NCBI GenBank assembly: GCA_020205615.1
Contig: CM035170.1
Span: 42,285,807-42,349,806 of the forward strand
DNA: 64,000 nt
Direction: 5' to 3'
DNA from: Panax quinquefolius
Lineage: Eukaryota; Streptophyta; Magnoliopsida; Apiales; Araliaceae
The translations under genes and the position numbers were made by a program. Below, one piece after another: positions 1 to 9,934 of this stretch (position 1 is the first letter of the stretch; each line of letters opens with the position of its first letter). The notes below the pieces were generated by a model. It ran no database searches. It had not been told where the DNA came from and saw only the letters and a program-made list of their open reading frames with translations.

Positions 1-718
1 ATTGTTGTATGATAAAGTCAAATTAAATCTCGAAGAAATAACTAAGAAAAATACTTAGGAATTCTTCAAAGAACCAAAAGTAGAAATAAACTCACAAAGT
101 ATATTGAATAATAATAATAATGTGTCCTATTACATCAACTTGCACTCTATTTATACTACTCAAAAAACAATCCAAATCACAATAGAAATTTATAAACTAT
201 AACCCTAATTTCTATAAGGAAATAGAAATCGATTTGGAAAAGAATTACAATTAAAAAGAAATCCTAATTACAATAGAATTTAAAATTAAGAATCCAAATA
301 AAATCCTTCATTGCATGGGATTTCCATAATACTCCTTTTTGTAGGTAAATATGTTGACTTTGTTGAGAAGATTAAAATTGAGGCATATTAAATTGACCCA
401 AATATTAAAATTGGGCTTGTATTAAATTGACCCAAATTAATGCCTCTATGTTTTTTTCGCTCTCTTTGGATTTTCAAACCAAACATCTTTTGATCGATCA
501 ATTGAGGGCTTTGTTTGAACATCTTTTATTCTAAATTTCGCTTGATCCCGCGTCTCTTTAGTCTTATTTGAATCCACGCATGTCATGTCCTCGTCACAAC
601 GTCTTATTGGTTGGGGCCAGATTCAAGCGGGTACAACCCTTGATGTTCCTCCTAGTCCAATCTGAGGAATCCTGAAACAATTTCTAAATCTAGTACATTT
701 AGCTCACAACTTTTGATA
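1..718. other. non-coding AT-rich sequence upstream of the CTU1-like fragment
   Basis: No coding similarity was recognised. It ends directly before the start codon of the CTU1-like exon, so part of it could be a captured promoter or 5' UTR; a C/G-richer stretch at about 540-670 would fit that, but this is inference. No CACTA left terminus is visible here. Confidence 0.3.
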
Positions 719-1267
719 ATGGCCGGGAATAAATCAGCGCAGGCAACGAAAGTCGTGGTGAAGCCCAAGGATCAACAGGGCGGTGGTCGGGTTCGTAACT
801 GTTCCATCTGCAACCAAAGAAGGTCTGCTCTTAAAAGACCTAAAACCCTAGAGCAGGTAATTACTCCTCCAAATAATCATTGCATTCATCAATATATTTG
901 TGTGTATATATTTATTGAACCTCATACGAATTCATCTCACTGCAATTCGGGAATTGCTAATTGCTTGAGTCGAGTTTAGCAATTGATTGCGGATAAGTCA
1001 ATAATTTTCTATGCAGCATAATTAATGTAGAGGAAAATGAAAGATCAAGTAAAACAGTTGCCCTACATTTGAATGTTCTTTATTCACTGGATTATGCATT
1101 TATGCATTAGTTTGTTTGTGTTTGGGTGATTGATCAAAGTTTTTTCCTGTAAAGTTTTTTTTATGTCTCTAAAGATTTGCAGGGAGTGTTTTTACGAGGT
1201 TTTTAAGGAGGAGATTCATAGAGTAATTGTTAACAACCAGCTGTTTAAACCTGGGGAACGCATTGCA
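719..1267 (+). pseudogene. CTU1: CTU1/NCS6-like gene fragment (cytoplasmic tRNA 2-thiolation protein), exons 1-2 only
   Basis: CTU1/NCS6 with CTU2 thiolates the wobble uridine of cytosolic tRNAs. Exon 1 (719-856) starts at an ATG and encodes about 46 residues including a CSICNQRRSALKRPKTLEQ segment, followed by GT at 857. Exon 2 (1175-1267) follows an AG at 1173-1174 and continues in phase with ICRECFYEVFKEEIH and on to a GERIA motif. These match the N-terminal zinc-binding part of plant CTU1, with two CxxC pairs. In the intact protein the PP-loop SGGKDS motif follows directly; here the sequence diverges after 1267 and the adenylation domain is missing, so it cannot make a working enzyme. Splice sites look intact, so it was captured as genomic DNA rather than as cDNA. 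The family is recognised from memory, not by a search. Confidence 0.75.
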
Positions 1268-2710
1268 AAAACAATTTTTGCTGATTCTTTGGTTGTGTCC
1301 GGAAGCTTATACATTAGTCGGTGAGTATGTGTGGCATGGTTCGTAATAACCAAATTTATAATGCTAATCAGATTAATTTCGCAAACCCACAGGAGGATGA
1401 TGGATTTGAAACTTTCCCAAAAAGAGGAGTTATCAGTACAAGTTCCGAAACCATTAACTCTAGCTCTGTTTTATGACACAGATATGTTGAGAATTATAAA
1501 AGGAAGTTTACAGAACAAGTAAGAATCAAATGTCAAGCTTTGTTAATTTGTCAATAAAAATAGTAAATGCCATGGACTGACCATCTTATTTTCTCTACTT
1601 GTGTAGGAGTTCAATTCAATCAAAAGGCGATGCAAATCACAACTGGGCACAAATCCACCTGCATTCTGGCGGTATAAAATCTTTAACAAATATTACTTTA
1701 AGCTGACTTTTATTTGAATCATCTATAACAGTGGCTGGTATTTCTCACTTTGAAATAATGTCTATTATTATTTTGTTCATCTACATTATAATATATGAAC
1801 TATTAGGTAAAGAAGGAACAGATGAATGTAGTAAATACCGTACTGAAGAGTGTAGTCGGAACCTTAGATCTCAGCATATGATATTTGTTGCACGGAGAGG
1901 CCTTTCCTGGGATAAAAAATGTTCTGATTGATGAAATTCCAGCTGCCGATCCATGATATCAGTATTAACTGCTTAATCTGCCTTGCCTTATCATTGGAAC
2001 CGGTGAAAACCCCTCTCTTCTGCAGCATCAACAAAGAAGGTAACTTATGTGTGTCTAAATCAGCACGACACCAGGGTATTGCAAGCAACATGTTAAGTTT
2101 TGCTATTAGATCAGCCAAAGAAAATGGTGAGATAAATCATTTTAGTCCCTACAAAATTGCAGCAGAACAAAAGTAAACAATATTTTCATAATTGGTGCAT
2201 TAATTTTAAATTATTTTTCCCCCTGATTTCTATTTGGTTATTATTATTATTGATTTTACCTTTTTTGATTTTTTTTTTTGCCTTTTCTGTCTATGATCAT
2301 GTCCCTCTTTTCTTCAAGTTGCATCTGTGTTTCATTATTGTCTTTCTTTTGCTATCATGCTATATAGTTGCCTACTAGCTGATGTTTCAAAATTTAATGT
2401 TGGTTGAGTACTGGTTTTTTGAGCCACAGCTGAACAATTCACACATAATTAGCATGCCTTGTAAGTTATTGAGTTTTTGTTGCTTGCTATTGTTGTCATT
2501 TTTTACTTCCTTGTCTTTCATGATATACTCGCTATATCAACTCAAAATTACCTTATTTGCTGACTTGAGCTTATTTGCATGTGCAGGTGCTGCTGCAGTT
2601 CGATGTATAAACCTTATAGATAACACCCACTGTAAATTGGTTTAAGTTATATTCCTTTTCATTCTAAGATAGTACTAGTAATTGATTGATCTTTTAATTT
2701 TATATGCAGG
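1268..2710 (+). other. unidentified exon-like pieces inside the CACTA element
   Basis: Several short stretches look like decayed exons with plausible splice borders: about 1390-1520 (a readable frame containing EDDGFETFPKRGVIST, with one stop), about 1610-1672 (KRRCKSQLGTNPPAFW) and about 1810-1880 (KEQMNVVNTVLKSVVGTLDL). They lie on the same strand, separated by T-rich intron-like DNA. I could not assign them to a family. They may come from one second host gene fused behind the CTU1 fragment. The remainder (about 2180-2700) is T-rich and intron-like. Confidence 0.35.
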
Positions 2711-2749
2711 TTCTATGTGGCTGAGGTCCTTCTAGCTATGGAATACCTC
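2711..2749 (+). pseudogene. possible AGC-type protein kinase exon fragment
   Basis: After a good acceptor (TATATGCAG) at 2702-2709 a single frame reads FYVAEVLLAMEYL, which matches the conserved start of the catalytic region in plant AGC VIII kinases (PINOID/D6PK/PVPK-like), where FY(A/V)AEVLLALEYLHMLG precedes the YRDLKPEN loop. The match ends after 13 residues; the catalytic loop is absent. Such a short match could be coincidence. Confidence 0.4.
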
Positions 2750-4086
2750 GGCATTTTCTCCTTCTTCTGTGTATGTATCTAAACTTGGCAATCCTTTGTT
2801 CTGTTTGTCTTCGTCAAAACTTTTCTTCTTACATGCAGACTATTAAACATTATTCTAATTATTATCTTAATAAAATAAATGCCAACGTGGGAACTTCTGT
2901 CCATTATTTTCAGTGAACAAGGGAACTTGCTAGACCGACCACCACATTGTCTGAAATAGTTCATAGCACTATGGAGGAAGGCCAAAAGTAAGGAAAAACA
3001 ATCATCAAATGAAGAAAACAAGGAAAAGAGGATGATCTTAACTGAAGAAGGGAAGAGATGATTGAAAAGGAATATAGATTAGTCCAAAAGATTTGGGGAA
3101 CCTCAAGAAAGCCAATAATGTAAGTTGTTTAATTTCCTGTTCATCCCATATTTGAATACATGTGTTATGGCAATTGCGAATTTTAGCTTGGTATGTGATT
3201 TTGAAGATTGCAATTATATTCTGTGTCTTCAGACGGATAATGCACAAGTTAACCTGATCAATTACCAACCTAAGATGATCAAGCAAATGTTATGAAGTTT
3301 GCTTCTGCAACAGTATCATTCATGTACCCTTTCATGTAGTATCCACATATGAAACATAGAATGCTGGTATGTTGTACAAAGTCAGCAATTGTGTTTTGTT
3401 TTTTGTTTTTCCAATACAAAGATCCCTGCTATGGTATGCTGTGATTATATTTTATAATAATGGTAGACCTCAGGTTTTTACATTAGAAGCTGACTATGCT
3501 CTGCAACTGCTTTGGGGTCTTGTCTCCCATCGATAGCTAGTGCAAGAGAAAGAGTTGATGGTGCAGGTGCCCTTCTTCGTCCCGTTTCCAGCAGTACTCA
3601 AGTAAGTGTTGCTAGGGTGACATTTCTATGTTTGATAACCTGACTCAGTTTTAAGGACCTAGTTCAAATGAAATGGTGCAACTTTTTATGATGCCACATG
3701 CTGTGCAAGTTGAAACTGCTTGATTTGGTCTCAAGTTTCTGCAGGGAAAAAATGGTCTGATTGAAGCCTTACAACATCCAAGAAAAGTCGATTAATTCAA
3801 CCTTGTACTCTAATTTGTGAATCTTTTTGTTGATCTTCTCAAATTCACAATTCAATATAGTAGTAATTATATTGAAAAGTTAATTTGAGATGTATGGATA
3901 GTTTGGCATTATTGAGATGTAAACATATTGTAAATGTAATGCCTATTACAAAGAATTATTGGGATGTAAACGTATTGTATGATATTAATATTCTTTGTAA
4001 TTTTAGCTATATATCATGCTATTAGCATATCGCCGGTGCATTAGTATTATAGGTGAAAAATAATATATATATATTTTTTTAATCTA
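2750..4086. other. non-coding interior of the CACTA element
   Basis: AT-rich, with no recognised protein similarity. A short open stretch near 3560-3600 ends at a possible donor site. From about 3800 the sequence becomes very AT-rich and leads into the subterminal repeats. Confidence 0.3.
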
Positions 4087-4391
4087 TAACATTTTAAAAA
4101 CGTTGTGTGAAAGTGCCTAAACGTTGTCTGATATATTAAACTACAACGTTTTTATCCAGAAAACGTTGTGGAATCATACATTTTACAACGTTTTTAAGAA
4201 TCTGTTAATTTATGAAAAACAAATCTATAACGTTTTTTTCTTAAAAAATGTTGTGGAATGTGTTTAACTACAACGTTTAAAAAACGTTGTGTAAGGGTGT
4301 CAAATAGATGACACCCTTAACCACGACGTTTTTCTGATTGAAATCACAACGTTTTTTACTGCGTTGTCTATTTACCGCTTTTGTAGTAGTG
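4087..4391. repeat. CACTA subterminal repeats and right terminal inverted repeat
   Basis: At least ten copies of an AACGTTGTG / ACAACGTTTT motif occur in direct and inverted orientation between about 4097 and 4377, sometimes as back-to-back pairs (near 4271-4290). Dense subterminal repeats of this kind bind transposase in CACTA elements. The terminus itself is at 4379-4391. The 3-bp target duplication cannot be checked because the left end is absent; TTT at 4392-4394 is the expected right copy. Confidence 0.85.
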
Positions 4392-7156
4392 TTTTTATAT
4401 AACGTTGAAAGTATTCTGAATTTAAAACTGTTGAACTACCCTTAGTAAAAAGTACGATGTCTGGCATGGTTGCATAGTAGCACCAGCGGTATTGATTATT
4501 GATGCTTCGTAAGAAGTCACTCGGTTATACTCAATTATTACTACGATAATTCTTTGCATTATATCTCTCATATTATTGATTCAATTATTGTCACGATGAT
4601 CATCTGCATAATATATTTATATTATTAAATCAATAATTGAGGCGATAAAGTTATTCATATTATTATTTAAAATATTGACATGTCTAGAAGTTACATCGAG
4701 AAGAGGTTTGGTCACCTAATTGCGCGCCAATAAGGAGAAATCCTTATCGGAAAGCCCCCTCTTTCCTGAGAACGACCTAGTTGTTAAATATTATGAGTTA
4801 CAATATTAATGATGAATGATATTAAAATTGAAGTTGTGTTCGGAGTTGAATTTGGGGACGCGGACGTGATATTTGAGTCCAGAACGATGAAATTAGTAAA
4901 AATAATCTATAAACACAAAATTTTTCAGGATTCACTATTTGGTCAAAAAATCAACAGTTGACTTTTTTGGAAAAAGTCAAGCTTCAAAATTTCAAAATTT
5001 ATATTGTTGATAAAAATAGTTTCATTATGTTGGAATTGTTTGTGTTAGTGAAAATCAACATCTATTCCGATGATAATTGATGTCTGAGGGTTATATTGAT
5101 AAATCGGGTAATTTATCAGATAAATGAACAATTAATTGCTACTAATTCACATGCTTATATAACTATTTGTTCACATGTGTGTACTATTGATTCACATTCT
5201 TGTTACTATTAGGGGAGTTGGTACAAGATTGATAATACTTGCATGACTAAGGTAAAAATAGATGTATAGATGGAGGTACTATACTGTAATTATTTTTATC
5301 ACATGATTAGAACTATTGAGTCACATGATTTACTATTGATTCACATTTTTTACTATTAGGGGAGGTGGTGCAAGTTTGATAATACTTGCCGGACTAAATT
5401 AAAAATGAAAGAAAAGTTGGAGGTATTGTACTGTAATTTTTTGAGCCCCAAAAGTACGATTATCGATACTATATTGTCTATAAATAGAAGCTCATTCTTC
5501 CTTCATTTCTCACCAATTCACAAAAGCTTTAGAACAATTATTATAGAGAGAAATTATAGAGAAAGAAGAAGAAAGTCTACTACCTCACTTATTCAAGTAT
5601 CCGGTTTTTCTAAGGTAGGGATATTATTTCTTTCTTATCCATGAAGAGAACTTCATTATTCCATTCTTTATTATTACATTGGAATAACTTGGGTATACAC
5701 AGGGCTACCCTATACTTGGTGAAATTCTTACATTATTCCATTCTTTATTATTACTGCTTTGGAACATCACATGCATGCATTTATCTGGGACACTGGTTCC
5801 ATTATTTATCATTCTGTTTGGAACATCACATGCATGCATTTATGGGACTGGTTCCATTATTTATCATTACATTGGAACATCACATGCATGCGTTTCGTGG
5901 GACATGGTTAAAATCTTTATTATTACATTGGAATATCACATATGTGTGTTTCTCTGGCAGGACTGGTTCCATCTTTATTATTTTGTTGGAATAACTTTTA
6001 TTATTACATTGCATGCGGTCTCGCATGCACAGTGATTTCTTTTGTTATTCCATTCCTTATTATACTCGGTTGGTTAAAGTTTTGACTTACATACTCCATG
6101 AAATTAGTGGAATATCCTTGATATTTGCGCTTCATCCATATCTTTTCATGGAAATATTCTTACGAGCATTCTTGAATTTTACTCTACAAAGCGATGTCAT
6201 GTTGACAATTTGGACATTATTAGTTCTGGATAAATTAATTCTTGAACTTGTTTTATTGAATTCTTATATCATTTTCATCATTCTCATGTTTATATTTTGT
6301 TGAAAGTCATCTGTGGCACATAGTGCATAGATGGACTTGGTATGATTATGACCGAGGAATTATTCGATTGTAATCGTGGCCAGTAATGTTACAAATGATG
6401 TGGTAAAAGTCCTCGTTGGCCGTAGTAGTGCATTGATGGGCGATTTTGGTATGATTATGGCTATGGGTTCTCTTGACCAGGGTGCGAATGAATTGTTTTA
6501 TGACATGATCAGGACCGTTGATGAAAACACGATTATCTTTGGCATGTAGTGCATGGATAATTCGTGGTCGTGATACTAAAAATATCCTTGGCATGTAGTG
6601 CAGGGATGAGTTAATAATGTGGATTATTTATTAAGCTGAGTCTCAGCGATAAAAGTGATGAAAAATCTTTAAAATCATAGAAGATAGTAGCTTTTATTCT
6701 CTACTTGACTCTTCTAATGGATTGTTTGTTCCGCTGCAGTTAAACTTTATGTTTGTTGTATTGTATCAGTTTAACACTGTTGAAGGCTAACGATAATTTT
6801 TTTCTGCATTATCTTAGTCATAATATTTTTTACTGGGCTAGATAAGCTCACCCTTTTACTTGCATTGTTCTCATCAGGAAATGAGAACGTAGCTGGGACT
6901 AGTCGGGGAACAGAGTGATGGTCCTAGATGGTGCATTAGTAGTCCTCACTATTCTGTGAAATTGTGTAATAATAATTGTAATAAGGACTCCTTTTGAGTT
7001 TGTATAATCTCTAGTAGACAATATTTGTATTCAAACTCACAGTTTATGTTTTGTCGTATTGTACACGACAGTTGTATTATTAAGTTGTATTTGAATTCTG
7101 TACCATGTATCTGGCGACTCAAGATGGGTGATGTATACCTAATTTTGGTGGCGTCA
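4392..7156 (+). repeat. G1 5' LTR, left ~250 bp removed by CACTA insertion
   Basis: It matches the 3' LTR (about 10188-12947) throughout. The U3 part holds a direct repeat of 149-bp period (5184 and 5333 starts, each with an AGGGGAG(T/G)TGGT block). A TATA box lies at 5479. The leader has four to five copies of a ~56-bp unit with GGTTCC boxes at 5795, 5850 and 5965 (mutated at 5906) and ATGCATGC palindromes. A second set of repeats containing GTAGTGCA lies at about 6310-6605. It ends in GGCGTCA before the primer site. Confidence 0.9.
5479..5486 (+). promoter_or_regulatory. TATA box of G1 5' LTR
   Basis: TATAAATA followed by AGAAGCTCATTC, the same block found in every gypsy LTR here. About 30 bp downstream starts the presumed R region with a purine-rich AGAGAGAAA leader. 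Confidence 0.6.
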
Positions 7157-7160
7157 CTGT

Positions 7161-7172
7161 TGGTATCAAAGC
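7161..7172 (+). other. G1 primer binding site (initiator tRNA-Met)
   Basis: TGGTATCAAAGC, four bases after the LTR end; one base from the usual TGGTATCAGAGC complementary to initiator tRNA-Met. The same variant occurs in G2 and C1. Confidence 0.8.
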
Positions 7173-7346
7173 TTAGGGATATGATCTCTGGCTGAGATAT
7201 GAGATAAGAACTAGGAGGGGAGAGACAGGGAATTTCTTCGCTAGTATGACATACCTAAGTTTATTTGGTATTTAATTGGTCGGTCAGAGTATAGGGATAA
7301 TATGTGATATGTTAATTAACCCTTGTTTTGTAGCAGTGTTTGAAAA

Positions 7347-8518
7347 TGACATCCGAGAATGTTGAGAATAGCAATGGAGCACAGGAGACCGTTGAGTCTC
7401 CACGGATCAATAATCGGGACAATGTCTGAACGAGGATGGCGATAATCCTCCTGTAAACAACAACACTGATCAATTGACGAACGACGGTGCGTTTAGGAGC
7501 TTTTCAGAATTCATGCAACATCAGGCGAAGGTGGCTCCTGTTCATAATGCGGGAGGAAACAATGGCAACCCACGGTTGGTCACCGCTAAGTAGTTCAAGG
7601 AGCTGGGACCACCGGAGTTTTTGGGAAAGCCAGAACCACTTAAGGCGGAGACGTGGTTAAAGCAGATCACCAAGATATTTGAGGTCTTAGGATGCTCCAA
7701 GGAGCAAAAGGTTTCCTTTGCCACCTTTATGTTGCGTGAAGAAGCGGATCATTGGTGGGAATCGTAAAACGCGATACCCGGTGGCCTTTTCAAGATGTCT
7801 TGGGAGAAGTTCGAAGAGTTCATTCAACGACAAGTACTTTCCGAAAGTATTAAATCACATGAAGGAGGTGGAGTTTATCAAGTTTGGAGCAAAATAATAT
7901 GGCCGTGTCACGATGATGAGGCTAAATTTGCGAGTTGTCCGGTTTGCATCCCATTTGGTCGATAATGAGGATCGAATGGCGAATGTTTCTAAGAGGTTTG
8001 AAACACGAGATACGTCGATATCTTATTTCTCACAAACTTTGTTTATATTCGGGATGTTGTGAATAGGGCTCGATTATTGGAGCGCGATAATGAGGCAACC
8101 TGACAACCAAAAGGCAACGACCAACAACACGATAATAATCGTCTGCAGGTGCAGCGGTCGTGAACAATGATAACCATCGTGGGGAAATTATCATGCGAAG
8201 AATGGTAACCACTTGATTGGTAATGTCATGGCGAAGATAATAGAAGTGGAAATTTCAAGAAGAGAAGGTTCAATAATGATGGAAAGAAAACAACACCACG
8301 ACACCCGTTTCAAAGGAAGAAGAACGACCATCGGTCGTATGTTTCGAATGCGGACAGGAGGGACACATCCGTCCAAACTATGCATGCAACAATCCAAAGC
8401 GTGTTTCAATTGTGGAAGAGAAGGTCACCTAGCTCAATTTTATCGTATGGTGAAGTCAAGTCCAGCTGGGATAGTGATGCCAAAGGATGTCCCAGACAAA
8501 CCAAAACCGGTAGTTTAA
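7347..8518 (+). pseudogene. gag: G1 gag, frameshifted, with CCHC zinc knuckles
   Basis: The start ATG at 7347 opens a peptide beginning MTSENVENSNGAQETVES, the same start as G2. An amber codon lies at 7591-7593 in the same place as in G2 (after the AK dipeptide, before FKELGPP). Capsid-like segments follow in shifting frames (HWWES near 7750). At 8335-8440 two CCHC knuckles are read: CFECGQEGH (with a degraded end) and CFNCGREGHLAQF, the latter missing its final Cys (replaced by Phe-Tyr). Frameshifts around 7430, 7800 and 8100 break the frame. It cannot give a full capsid protein. Confidence 0.85.
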
Positions 8519-8581
8519 GAGAGATCATTTTTTTTCGTAACGAGGAACCTGAATAAAATTATCACGGGTAAGTTAATCATA

Positions 8582-8940
8582 AACTTTTGCGAAGTCTATC
8601 TTGTGTTGAATCTGGGTTCTACTCACTCTTTTATTTCACCTAGTTGTGTTCAATGTTTGAATTTAACTCAGGAGAAGTTAGGCTTTGATTTATCTGTTGA
8701 AACTTCGGTTGAGAGAAACCTTCACATTACCTCTACTATTTATAAATCTTGTTTGATTCAAATCAACACTTTCACGTTACCTGTCGATCTTATCTCTTTG
8801 AAAATATTTTCATGGATGTGATTTTTGGAATCAATTGGTTAACTACTCATTATGCTTTTCGTAAGGTTGTTAGCTTCCATATTCCTAACTTTTTAAGTAA
8901 CCAAACCACTAAAGTCAATCACTGTCATATCAAGCTATAA
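8582..8940 (+). pseudogene. G1 retroviral-type aspartic protease, catalytic Asp lost
   Basis: Frames at 8603-8821 and 8749-8940 show the protease core: LNLGSTHSFIS replaces LFDTGSTHSFIS, so the catalytic Asp is Asn and the next Thr is Leu. Downstream a flap-like region and a DVIFGINWL block (normally ILGIDWL) are present, with a frameshift near 8815. It lies directly after gag as in intact Tekay elements. Confidence 0.85.
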
Positions 8941-9921
8941 GTAAAGAGCCCCGGTCCTTTCGTTGTTGACTTTCTTGTGTGGAATGCACTGAAGCCAGAC
9001 TTTCTGTAGGCGACGTCGTGAATGACGATGTCAAGTTGATAGGTATCAATGTGACGTACTATCCAAGTCTTGAATGAGTCACAGTTTTGAATGATATTTC
9101 TATTGTTAATAAATTTTCTGACGTATTCTTGAAGACTTCTTAGCCTACCCTAGAGCGTGAAATCGAATTTTGTATTGACCCCAGTACAAAACCCATTTCT
9201 TAAACCTTCAAATATTTTCTTCACCTAAAACGAACGTAACATGTGCCAAAGACGTTGGCTCGAGCTGTTGAAGATTACGATCGTACCATTCAATACCATC
9301 GTGGGAAAGCGAGCGTGGTAGGTAGGCGCGCGTTGAGTAGAAGATCATATGCGTTCTGAGTGCGATGTTGTTAACACAAAGACCCATTTCGTCGACTTAC
9401 AAATGATGAAGATAGAGTTAAAGAATCTAGGAACCCACGTGAAGATAACGAATATCACGATTAGAATTGACTTTAATCGATAAAGTTAAAGCCGCTCAAG
9501 CTACATACTACTCGGTGATGAATGAAGAAGGTTCAAGAGGGCGTTATTCTAGAAGCGAGAATCGATGAAGAGAGAAATCTCAACCCTCGATTTAATTGAC
9601 CCATTTGAAATCCTCGATCGAGTAAAGCGTGGCTTATAGACTCGTTTTACCGCTTGAAGTATGTCGCGTGATCATAACATTTTTTTTACGTATCGACATT
9701 ATAAATAAATATGTGGACGACCGAACCACATTATTAACCTAGACGAGACGAGATAACGGTTGATTTAACGTTTGAGGAGATCGTGTTAAAATCTTGGATA
9801 AGAAGAATTGTATTCAACACTCGAAGGTTATACCTCGAAGTTTAGAATCAAAAATGAAGTCAAGGTATCCTTACCTCTTTGGCATATTAAGTGCGTACGT
9901 AAAATTTTGAGGCGAAATTTC
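8941..9921 (+). pseudogene. pol: G1 collapsed pol: remnants of RT linker, RNase H end and integrase/chromodomain tail
   Basis: Compared with G5, about 9090-9200 matches the protease-RT linker (FPDVF and IEFCID blocks), then jumps at about 9245 to the end of RNase H (QRRWLELLK, then an [16 protein letters not shown] block with errors). A second jump at about 9570 leads to the end of the integrase (NPRF block) and the chromodomain tail (SRYPYLFG near 9865). The RT palm and integrase DDE core are absent. Many frameshifts. Confidence 0.8.
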
Positions 9922-9934
9922 ATAAGGAGGAGAT
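9922..9934 (+). other. G1 polypurine tract
   Basis: ATAAGGAGGAGAT directly before the 3' LTR start TGTGAAACCCC; primer site for plus-strand synthesis. G5 has ATAAGAATGGGAGAT in the same place. Confidence 0.75.

Larger units (their letters stand above)
1..4391 (+). mobile_element. 3' part of a CACTA (En/Spm) DNA transposon carrying gene fragments; left end outside window
   Basis: The right end is seen directly: the sequence stops at 4391 with TTTTGTAGTAGTG, the reverse complement of the plant CACTA terminus CACTACTACAAAA, preceded by about 300 bp of short repeats in both orientations. Immediately after it, at 4392, a gypsy LTR starts in mid-sequence: the same LTR in the downstream copy has about 250 bp more on its left (9935-10187). 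The DNA left of 4392 is therefore an insertion into that LTR. No CACTACTACAA terminus and no missing LTR half were found in 1-720, so the left end should lie upstream of the window. The interior holds exon-like pieces of at least one recognisable host gene, as in Pack-CACTA elements. No transposase was seen, so it is probably non-autonomous, but the unseen left part could hold one. That the whole of 1-4086 belongs to the element is inference. Confidence 0.6.

Noticed and set aside
1..720. Left end of the CACTA element
   Set aside because: No CACTACTACAA and no cluster of AACGTTGT words; one ACAACGT near 591 is not enough.
5656..6060. Regular repeats that might suggest a CRISPR array
   Set aside because: Units are degenerate, lie head to tail without unique spacers of fixed length, and sit in plant LTRs.
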